Below, piece after piece: positions 22,864-32,265 of a stretch of 64,000 nucleotides of DNA (within the stretch, counting starts at the first letter, position 1; each line of letters opens with the position of its first letter). A program made the position numbers and the translations under genes. Under the pieces are notes generated by a model. That model did no database searches and was not told where the DNA came from. It saw nothing but the letters and a program-made list of their open reading frames with translations. Origin of the DNA: Micractinium sp. NFX-FRZ (taxonomy: Eukaryota; Chlorophyta; Trebouxiophyceae; Chlorellales; Chlorellaceae); the NCBI GenBank assembly GCA_029339195.1, contig JAPTJF010000211.1, positions 37,558 to 101,557 on the forward strand, given 5' to 3'.

Positions 22864-25426
22864 GCAGGCGCCGGACGACCCCGGCCCCGGCCCAAGCTCT
22901 GCCGCTCTGGATGTCCCCTGCCAGTCCCTCGTCGCCCCGCCAACGACTGCCCGCACCCAGCCAGCTGGAGCAGCTGCCCCTGCGCCCGCGCCTCCAGGCA
23001 ATCACGCCTCTGCGATGGCGTTGCAAGCGGGCGCCGCTGCCGCCGCCGGGGGTGGCAGCAGGTCGCTGGAGACGCGGGGAGGGCGTGATGGCGGCACGCA
23101 CTTGCGGCGCCCGGCCAGCATGCGGTCCCTCCAGCTGGAGCCAGCCTCGGAGAGGCGGCAGCAGCAGGGCACAGCAGGCAGCGCCAGGTGTGCGGGCGGG
23201 TGGGGTGAGTGGGTGCCGGTCTTGGTCATCGTCGTGCCAGCCTGGCAGCTGCTCCTGCTTTGTTGCCGCCCGCCTTGGAGCAAAGCTCCGTGGAGCCCTA
23301 CGTGGCTTGTGCCCTCCCCAAATTGGACGTGACGCCTTTGCACCTCCCCCCTCACCCCTGCAGCCCCGCCGGAGCGCTGCGCCCCCCTGCAGCGCCCGCC
23401 TCCAGCAGCGCTGCTGCGCCCGCCCCTGCGGGCGTGCCCCGCGCTCCTGGCGGGGGCGCCGATCCGCCGCCGGCGCCACCAGTGGGCGGCCGCACCAGCG
23501 CCACCGGCGGGGGCCCCTCCCGCTACCGAGGCGTCGTCTGGCACAAGAGCAACAGCAAGTGGGAGGCGCGGATATATGAGAGCGGCAAGCAGCGGTTCCT
23601 GGGGTACTTCACCTCGGAGGACGCTGCTGCACGGGCATATGATGAGCAAGCGGGTGGGTGTGGGTGCCAGGTGGTGCGGGTGTGGGGGCTGGCGGGGCGT
23701 GTTCTGTTCTCTTCTTGTTCTGCCGCTGCTTGTTCTGCCGCTGGGCCTGCTGGGTCCAGCTTGGATGTTGGGGCTGCTACGGGTTTGGCTTGCCAGCTGG
23801 TGCTGGCAGAAGCGCATGAGCGGGGTGGGCGGGAGAGTGGGGCAACGTACATGCAGGTAGGGGCCTGCTGTGTTTGTGGTTGGAAACGGGCACGGCGAGC
23901 GGCGCCCGCGCGCTTAGCTCCTTTGGGTTGCTGACAACACGCAGGCAGTTGCCTGCCCTTTGATCACCTCCCATCCGCCTGCCTGCCCTCCGAACCTCTC
24001 CCATCACACCTGCAGTGCGGCTGCACGGCACTGTCAGCAAGCTCAACTTCCCAGGCGAGCATTCGGCGGCCATGCCGCCAGGTGGCGTGACCAGACACGG
24101 CAGCGGCGCTAGCACCCCGCCCAAGCCTCCGCCCATCAACAGCGGCAGCACGCCCCAGGATGGCATGGGCGTCGCCGCGGGGGCGCAGGGAGCTCAGCAG
24201 GCACTCTCACATGCAGCCGAAGGCGGCCAGGAGGCCCCTCCCCCGGGTGCAACGGCCGCCGCGCCGCGCCGCGCCAGCGGGCGCGCTTCCAGCAGCCGGG
24301 CGGCCGCCGTCTCAGCAGCGGCGGCAGCGGCGCCGCAGCAGCCGCGTGTGCAGCCCATCAAAGGCTCCTCCCGCTTCAGAGGGGTCAGCTGGAACAGCAA
24401 CTGCGGCAAGTGGCGTGCCCAGGTAGGCGCACCGCGGGGTGTCGGAATGTCGTGGTGTTGTGGTCGTTTCTCGCGCACCGGTTTTATAAGAAACCCTCGC
24501 CCTGGTTGGTAGTTGGTTGACGGTTTTGAGCACGCGCTGGGACAGTTGCACTGCTCGCCGCCCGCCTCCTGCTTTGCCGCTGCCCTCTGTTCCCTGCTCC
24601 AGCACTTCAGCAGTTGCTGGGTTGGTGAAGCATATGGGTGCCTGCCCGCGCTCCCTGCCTGTGTGGCCCCCACACACCGCCTGTGTTGGTCCCGCAGCTC
24701 TTCGAAGGGCAGCAGGGCGGATCACGTTGGCTGCTGACCCCTTCTCTCGACTGCCTGCGCGCCTGCTCCTCGCTTTCTTCGACTCACGTATGCACATGCA
24801 TCCATACGTCCCTCTCTCTTGGCATGCTGGTACCGCAGGTCTGGAAGGGCAGCGAGGTGCACCATGTGGGATACTTTGAGGTGGAAGCGGACGCCGCCCG
24901 GGCATACGATGAAGCGGTGCTGCGCATCCGGTGAGCTTGCAGGCTGAGGGTGAGGGTGGGTGCAGAGTAGTTGCCAGGTCAGCCGGGAACCCGGGGAAAG
25001 CGGCCGGCAGTGGCTAGGGCCTGTTCGGCGGTGATCGGCGGGCGCTGCCCGGGCACGTTACATGGCGATACCTTTGCTTCCGACCAGTGGGCGCCAGCTG
25101 GCGCCAGCTGACGACGGGATCGCATTGGCCTGACGGCAGGGGTGAAGCGGGGTGCTGTACAGAGGCTGAAGGGCCGCTGTGTCGCATCTGGAGATGCTGC
25201 ATGGCGCGCCTTCTGCCAAACTGCCGCTGCCGCCGCTGCCGCTCCCTTGTTGCCTGCCACAGGGGCCCAGGCGCGCCAACCAACTTCCCCAGCAGCAACT
25301 ACCCGCCAGGCGCGGTGGGGCCTGAGATCAGGCAGGCGCCCAAGGGCCAGCAGCAGCGGCAGACGCCGCCCCCGCAGCGGCAGCGCCGGTCGCAGACGCC
25401 GCCCCAGCCGCGGCAGCAGCAGCAGG

Positions 25427-25498
<72 letters not shown>

Positions 25499-28400
25499 TG
25501 ATGCAGGCGCAGCAGCATACTGTGCCCCAGCAGCAGGAGCAGCCGCCGCCGCAGCAGCAGCAGCAGCATGCCCAGCAGCAGCCGGCCTTGCTGGAGGAGG
25601 AGAGCTTGGTCCCTTTGCTGGGCAGTCGGGCTGCCGGCAGCAGTGGGCCCGCAGGCCAGGCGGCCGCGGCGGCTGGGGCGGCGGCAGGGGACGGCAGCGG
25701 CGGCAGCTCGGCTTACACCGGGGTCTGTTGGGACCCAAGGCGCTCCGGATGGCTGGCAGAGCTGTGGGACGGCCAGCAGCACAAGTGAGCTGAAGTGACT
25801 GGGTTGAGCTGCCTGCACTGATTCACCAGACGCTGCGGTTGATGCCGCATGCGGCAGCGCTGTGCGCAAGCGGGCGCCCGCTCCGCTCTCGGCGAGACTG
25901 CACGATGCGTGCGCCTGGTAACGCTGTGCCGTGTGTGCCTCGCCCGGTGCACCTGCCCCTTAGCCCAAGCCTGTGCACACCTGGCACCCCCTTTCCTGCG
26001 CCCCCGCCCTCACCTTGACCGCTGCCGCTTGCTTGAAATGCTGATCTTGTGCTGCTCTTGTGCAGAGAGCTGGGCGTGCTCCCTGGAACTATAATCCCTA
26101 TAGGGTTTTAGGCGGTTTCAGATAAACATAAACTCTAATCCCTTTGCAGAGAGCTCGGTGTCTTCCCCGGGGAGACAGATGCAGCGAGGGCCTACGACCT
26201 GGCCTGCCTGGCACGCCAAGGTGCGCCGCTGCACTATCTACTTGTAGCTTCAGCGCTCCATGTTGCTGCGCTTGCTCCAGCAAGCCTGCAGCCACGGCCA
26301 CTCGCGCCGCTGCCATGGTGCCTCTGCAGCAGCAGCTTGTCGCAGCAGCAGCAGCAGCGGCGCCCGTCGCCTGCACACCCACCCGTCTGTGCACCCGGCT
26401 GTCCACTCCCCCTCCCGCTGCGTTCCTGTGCATGCCGCCGCCGCTGCGTTCCGACGCCCCTCCCATGCTGCCCACGTCTGCGTTCCGACGCCCCTCCCCC
26501 CACTGCCCATGTCTGCGTTCCGATGCCCCTCCCCCGCTGCCCATGTCTGCGTTCCGATGCCCCTCCCCCGCTGCCCATGTCTGCGTTCCGATGCCCCTCC
26601 CCCGCTGCCCATGNNNNNNNNNNNNNNNNNNNNNNNNNNNNNNNNNNNNNNNNNNNNNNNNNNNNNNNNNNNNNNNNNNNNNNNNNNNNNNNNNNNNNNN
26701 NNNNNNNNNNNNNGCTGCCCACGTCTGCGTTCCAATGCCCCTCCCCTGCTGCCCACGTCTGCGTTCCAATGCCCCTCCCCTGCTGCCCACGTCTGCGTTC
26801 CGATGCCCCTCCCCTGCTGTCCCCTTCCCCGCTGCCCCCGCACCTGTGTGCAGGCCCCGGAGCTGTCACCAACTTCCCTCTGGCAAGCTATGACACAGAG
26901 ATGGCAGCCATCGCGCTGCGCACGCTGGCCGGTGACCTGGCGACGCCGCCACCTGGCAGCGTCGACGTCCCGGCTGGCGGCGGTGACTCCGCCACATCAG
27001 CAGAGCGGGCCGCTCGGGGGGAGCAAGCGGAGCCGGAGCAGCAGGCGCAGCAGGCGCTGCAGCCAAAGGCGGAGGCGGGCGGGGGGTCAGGCATAGGCGC
27101 TGTGAGTGGAGAGACTGATGCTTATGGTGGAGGCTCACCCACCTCGTGCACAGCGGCTGGCACGCGGGCTGAGGAGCCGGAAAGTGAGGCAGCCACCAGC
27201 CAGCTCATCCCGCCCCTCAGTCCCGGTCTGGCGGCAGCCGTGGCAGTCGCCGCGCAGCCGTGCCCGCCTCTTGCTGCCGCCGCACCCCCCGCCACACCAC
27301 TGTTCAGTGGAGCCCGGGTGATGGCCAGCCCGGAGGCTCAGCAACTGGCAGCTGAGGCGCTGGCAGCCGCGCTGGCAGCGCTGGCGCCGGCAACCGGGGC
27401 GGGCGCGGAGTGCGGCGCCGCCTCTACGCCCGCTGCCGACACAGCTGGGGCCTCGTCAGCAGCAGCAGCAGCAGCAGCAGGAGGAGGAGGCCCCTCCCCG
27501 GTGCCGTTTGCCGGCTTCCCAGACGTGGCGGCTGCAGGCAAGGCCCTCAAAACTCCCGTCCTGGCAGCGGGCGCGGGCGCAGGCGCGGCAGTGCAACGTG
27601 ACGGCTCGCCCGGGCCCCCTCAAGGCACCGGCGTGGCCGCTCAGAACCGCTGCTGCGGCAGCAACCGGGGCATGTCTGCTGTGAGTCCCTTGGGTTTAGG
27701 GTTTAGGATTTTAGGGTTTTGAAAAGGGCATGTCTGCGGTGAGCCGGTGGCTTGGGCGCTTTGGGTCCCGGCGGCCCGCACCCGTCGGCCCGCACCCGTG
27801 TGCTCATCGGCTCACCAATTTGTTGGCACACCTGCCGGGACACATGTGTGCTCCTGCCGCTGCCAGGCGCCTCACCTTGCAGGCCCCCCTTTGCTTACCC
27901 GCCCCTGCCTCCACCCAAACCACCTCCCTCCCTGGCGACAGTGCCATCCCCTGCTCCAATCACACCCGCTCTGTACCCGCCCTCACCGTGCCACCCCCTC
28001 TCCATTCACACCCGCTCCGCCCCGCCCTCAACCCGTGGCCCCTGTTCCAATCAATGGCACGCTATGGCCCTCTACCCAGTCAGCCCCGCTCCAATCACAC
28101 CCTGCTGTCCCCCTCCACCCCCCCACCCATCCCCCCTTCAGTTCAACGGCGTCAGCTGGGACAAGCGCAAGCAGCGCTGGTTCTCACAAATCCAGCAGCA
28201 CGGCAAGCGCCACTTCCTGGGGTACTACGACACAGAGGAGGGGGCGGCTAAAGCGTACGACAGGTGCGGCGGGGGCAGTGGGAGTGCTTGTGTGTGCGGG
28301 GTGGAGTACGGCTGGTGTCGTGCATTAGTGCAGGGTGGAGGAGGGGTGTTTGCGTTGGTGCGTGCGGAGGAGTGGGGTTGTTGTCATGAGCGCGTGCGGG

Positions 28401-30053
28401 GTGCAGTAGGTTGTCGGCGTGAGCGCATGCGGGGCAGTTGCGTTGGTGGGGCAAGTTTGAGAGTTCTATTGCGGGAGCTACGGTTTGGTTTTTTGGGCGG
28501 GCCAGGATGTGCTGTGGGATTTCCGGGGGGCGTAGGGCGCTGAGACAGTATGCTGTGGCCTATTTGGTACTACCGTCCTTAGGCGTGCAAGTCCTGCACG
28601 GCGGCCGGCATGGTTTCCCCCATCTCCCACTGCCCCTGTGACCCGCCCTGGCTCGCCCTCTCCGCCACTCATTCGCCCTGCCCTGCCCCTGCTGCCCCGC
28701 CGCCACCTTGTCATGCCATGCAGGGCCGCGGTACGGCTGTACGGCCCCCAGGCGCAAGTCAACCTGCCTGACCACCTGCACTTGGACAGCCTGCCCCTCA
28801 GCAACAGCGGCACAGGGGGGGATGCCGCGGGCGGTGCGCCGCGCGCCGCCGGGCGGGCGGGCAGCGGGCACAGCGGGGCCACGGGCGGCCGGCGGGGCGC
28901 GCTGTCCAAAACGACCTCGGACGCAGCGACTGCGGCGGCGGCAGCGGGGGCCGGCAGCCCGGCCCCGGCGGCAGGCGAAGTCGCCCCTGCGGCAGCAGCT
29001 GTGGAGTCCGCACCCGCCATGCACCAGCAGCAGGGGCCCCAAGCTCAGCAGCAGCAGCAGCAGCAGCAGCGCCAGCAGCCTCCCGCAAGCCTCTCCCCGC
29101 TGGCAGCTTTGGAGCAGCTGGCACGCCTGCAGCAGCTGCAGCAGCTGGAGGCGCATGAAGCGCTGAGGGGTGGTGCGCAGGGGCAGTCGCCGCTGCCACC
29201 GGTGACGCAGCAGCAGCAGCAGCAGCAGCAGCAACGGCAGCAGCAGGGGGACGAGGCCGCCCTTCATGCCGCCCTGCATCAGCTGCTGCAGCCGCAGGTG
29301 CAGGCGCAGCAGGGGCCACAACAGCTGGGAGCCGCCACGGCGCCTCCCCTCGTGCCCAGTGCCAGCTCAGCGTTCCAGCCTGTGCAGGCGCCGCCGCCGC
29401 CGCCACCAGGCGTTGTGCCTGCCGGCTTGCAACGCCTCCTGCAAATGCTGGCCCCGCCCGCCCCGCCCGCCGGCGCTGCGCCAGCGGGCACGCCACCCCC
29501 GCCGTCCTTGGCCGTCGCCGGCCTGCGGCAGCTGCAGCAGCTGCTGCAGCAGCAGTCTCGGCAGGGTCTCCCTGAGGCGCTACTGCCCAGCACAGCCTCC
29601 CTGCCTGGGCATCACGCGCCACCTGGCGCTCCCAGCGGCGGCGCCGGGGAGGCTCCCAGCGGCGGCGGGCTGGACGCCTGCCTGTCGGGGCGCAAGCGCA
29701 GCAGCGGGGAGGTGGCACTGCAGGGGGGCCCGGAGGAGCAGCGAGGGCAGCAGCCCGCGACGGCAGAAGCTGCGGGCCCGCCCGAACAGCGGCAGCGGCG
29801 TGTGCAGGGTCCAGACTCGCAGGTGGGTGCTGGGGGGCAGCTGGCTGGCAACTTGAACTTGCGTGGTGCGGCGCGGGGCGCGGTGGGGGGCTCCTGTTGA
29901 GCCTGGTACCCCTGCTGCTGGTGCTGCGGGTGCATGGCGGGTGCGCAGTCCACAGCTTGGTGCCTCGGGAGGCTCTGGCGCGCATCGCCCGCTTCCCTTG
30001 CCTGTCTCGAGCGCTGCATGCCAAGCACCCTGCCTGACACGCGCATGCACACA

Positions 30054-30096
<43 letters not shown>

Positions 30097-30302
30097 GCAC
30101 ACACCGCTCATGCTGCCGCTCTTGCCTGCAGGCTGCCCCCCCTCCACCAGACCCAGCCGAGTTCCTTGCACTGGTCGCCAAGCGGGCGCGCCTGCTCGCG
30201 GACGCAGCCTCCGCAGCGCTGGCAGGGCTGCCGCACGCCGCAGCGGGCGCGCCCGCCGGCGGCGGCGCCGGCGCAGCGGGGCAACAGCACCAGCAGCGAT
30301 AG
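22765..30302 (+). CDS. Transcription factor with four AP2 domains; start uncertain
   Basis: DNA-binding regulator of the AP2 class. Exons 22765-23187, 23364-23653, 24016-24422, 24839-24930, 25263-25784, 26150-26220, 26854-27680, 28142-28263, 28724-29822, 30132-30302 join in phase to about 1,340 codons and a TAG stop. Domain 1 (SRYRGVVWHKSNSKWEAR, ending VRLHGTVSKLNFPGE) spans exons 2-3; domain 2 (SRFRGVSWNSNCGKWRAQ) spans exons 3-5; domain 3 (AYTGVCWDPRRSGWLAEL) spans exons 5-7; domain 4 (FNGVSWDKRKQRWFSQIQ) spans exons 8-9. Long poly-Gln/Ala linkers separate them. The first listed exon enters in phase 2, so a further 5' exon or an earlier in-frame start (open to 22481) is needed. One intron contains an assembly gap. 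Plant AP2 proteins usually carry one or two domains. Confidence 0.83.
24693..24735 (+). repeat. Degenerate copy of acceptor and head of AP2 exon 4
   Basis: The real edge at 24833-24875 reads ccgcag then VWKGSEVHHVGY. The copy at 24693 reads ccgcag then LFEGQQGGS, 140 bases upstream. Confidence 0.65.
25429..25497 (+). repeat. Uninterrupted (CAG)23 coding for poly-Gln in the AP2 protein
   Basis: Twenty-three pure CAG codons in the linker between AP2 domains 2 and 3. Pure runs of this length are expected to vary in length between strains. Confidence 0.95.
26058..26090 (+). repeat. Copy of acceptor and head of AP2 exon 6
   Basis: The real edge at 26144-26172 reads tgcag then agagctcggtgtcttccc. 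The copy reads tgcag then agagctgggcgtgctccc, giving the same KELGV residues before diverging. Confidence 0.85.
26091..26146. repeat. Telomere-like/A+T patch in an AP2-gene intron
   Basis: Reads atccctatagggttttagg and ends aactctaatccc, a degenerate telomere-like patch. It lies exactly between the copied and real acceptors of exon 6. Confidence 0.6.
26455..26825. repeat. 34-base minisatellite in an AP2-gene intron, interrupted by an assembly gap
   Basis: Units of gctgcccatgtctgcgttcc followed by gatgcccctccccc (34 bases) run up to the gap and continue after it. Units left of the gap mostly read cccatg; those on the right read cccacg. Confidence 0.95.
26614..26713. other. 100-N assembly gap
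   Basis: Exactly 100 undetermined bases inside the 34-base minisatellite, so the array length is unknown. Confidence 0.99.
27688..27722. repeat. Telomere-like TTTAGGG repeats in an AP2-gene intron
   Basis: Reads gggtttagggtttaggat then tttagggtttt, just after the exon 7 donor and before its copy. Confidence 0.8.
27726..27745 (+). repeat. Copy of the end of AP2 exon 7 plus donor
   Basis: The junction ggcatgtctgctgtgag (27669-27685) is repeated as ggcatgtctgcggtgag about 57 bases downstream, with telomere-like sequence between. Confidence 0.8.
29897..29964. repeat. Inverted copy of an AP2-gene exon segment in the last intron
   Basis: The reverse complement of 28992-29047 (residues VESAPAMHQQQGP) recurs here with about 85% identity and a 9-base insertion. 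The two can pair as a long hairpin in the pre-mRNA. Confidence 0.8.
30055..30096. repeat. (CT)n(CA)n microsatellite in the last AP2-gene intron
   Basis: About 14 CT units followed by about 6 CA units. Confidence 0.95.
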
Positions 30303-32265
30303 GCAGAGCACCTGTCCACTGCTGGGACTGCCCAGGCTACCACTGTGCGTGCACAACACTTGCACTTGTAGTTGTTGTGGGGAGCGCGGGCCACGCTGCA
30401 GGCAGGGCACGAGCCTGCCTCATGCGCCCCGTGCCAAGCATGCATAGCGTGCACCCTCTTTGCACCCGCCACCCGTGTGCCCCGGTCGGTGCTGCAATCA
30501 TGCATCGCCATGCCCCTCTGTCTGCCACTCTGCCTACTATCTTTGCTGTCTCCATTGCTCGCCTCCTTCCTTGCTTAACTGTTCGACATGACATGACTAA
30601 GCTAGACTCAAAACCTGCCATTTTCCCGGGCCCCTGCCTGACCAACCCCTCCCTCTTGCGCCATCACCCCAAGTTTTGCTCCCCCCTCTTGCCTGCGCCC
30701 CGGCCAGGCTGCCACCCCACGCCGCCACACCTCCTCTGCCCCTGCTCTCAGCCACACTCTGCAGCCGCTGGTCGGTCCCAGCCGAGCCGTCGAGCGCACC
30801 TCCCACGTATGCATTTACTCTCAGTGCTCTCACCGCCCTGCCTGCCTCCGCAGCCAGTCAACCAGCAGCCGCCGCTGTCACGCCCGCTCGCCTGTGCGTA
30901 TCGCCACCTGCCTCTACCCTCTCTGCGCGTTGAACGAATGCCATCCCCTTTGAGAACCCTGTCCCCCCCAGGCCCCCAGTCCCGCCTGCGTGCGCAGGCT
31001 GACTGCCCCGCCACCTATGCCCTCCTTTCCTGCAGTACCCAGCCCTAGCCCATTCGCCATTGCTGGGCTCGCACCCACCCGTTTCTGTACCATGTAGCGC
31101 CCGTTCCGTTTCATTCCTAGCCCCTGGAGCCCCGTCGCTGTACCCGCTGTCGTGTAACCACAGTACCCTTGCGCAAAGGCATGCTGGCTGGGATGACATT
31201 ATGCCTGGGTGCCTCCAATCGGCCCCAAGGTGCACTGCGTGCCACGCAATCACGGCGTCGGGCTGGCCGTACCGGCAGACTGCTGCTGTGCAGGCTCCAG
31301 TACGTCGCTCACACCCCTTGCGTGCCTGTTGCTGGCAGTAGAACCACTTGTGTCTCAAAAGTACATGCTGACAGCCCCACAGAGGCATGCCTGGGGAGCA
31401 AGGGTTCCTACAAGGTTCTATGTCAGCGCTCTTGGGCTCATCGGCAGCAGGCTGCATTGCATGCCGCTGGCCTCTCTGCCAGCACCCACGACGCCAGCAC
31501 CCACCCCACCGGTGCTGGAAACCCACAATCAGCGCCCGAAGAGCCGCCTCTCAGTTTTCAGCATGCAGACTTGTTGATGCCCCTGCTGCGTCCCCACAGT
31601 GTGTAGCCCTCCGACTGCCAGGCGTGTGGCACCTCCAGAGCAGGTTTGCCCGCATGGGCAGACTGACGCTCACCCAGCCGGCAAAGCCCCGCACGCAGCG
31701 CCTGGTGCCGCGCCTGCGGAGCTGCTTGCAAGCTGGCCACCGCCGCCATGTCATGGGGTTTCTGTTTAGGAGCTAGTACAGCTTGGACCCGAGTGAGGTC
31801 ACTGATTTGGCGGCACCAGAGGGCCTGGCGCTGGTGACGGCCACACCTCTGGTTCTTGCACCCGCCCTGTCCCCGCAACTCCCTCCCTCTGGCTCGCATG
31901 TGCCTTCGGTTTCGGAGGGGTGTCGCACGTGGCCGACAACGACTTGAAGCGGCCCTGTGGCACAAGGCAAACATACATGTGATGCCAACAGGCGTGTTGA
32001 ATGTCGGTCGCCTTGCAGCCGTAAGCCCACCCTCCCGCTGCCAGGCTCCCTAGCATCATGATCGCATGCAGGTATCAATTGAAACGCAGCTGTCACCGCC
32101 CCCATGCTGACGCCAGCAGGGCGGAGGACAAGTCACTGGTTGGTGAAGCGGCCTCTGAACACAGTGCGTGTAAAGCTCGCAATTCTTAGACCGTGACAGC
32201 AAAGATCTTTCACTGCAACGCTGGGCACTCGCACTGGCAGTGGGGCGAAGAGTGGCGTAGGCGCG
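30303..32265. other. Spacer between the two transcription factor genes
   Basis: About 2 kb between the AP2 stop and the RWP-RK start, both on the plus strand. The first part is C/T-rich 3' untranslated-like sequence with a TGTAA at 31153-31157. The second part should contain the RWP-RK promoter. No coding family was recognised in any frame. Confidence 0.55.
31153..31157 (+). terminator. Candidate TGTAA signal of the AP2 gene
   Basis: Plus-strand TGTAA about 850 bases after the AP2 stop; long, so only a candidate. Confidence 0.3.

Noticed and set aside
22349..23479. 376-residue minus-strand open frame
   Set aside because: Antisense to the first AP2 exons; composition only, no family pattern.
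28798..30171. 457-residue minus-strand open frame
   Set aside because: It lies antisense to poly-Gln/Ala coding exons of the AP2 gene. High GC and CAG repeats keep several frames open, and no domain is seen.
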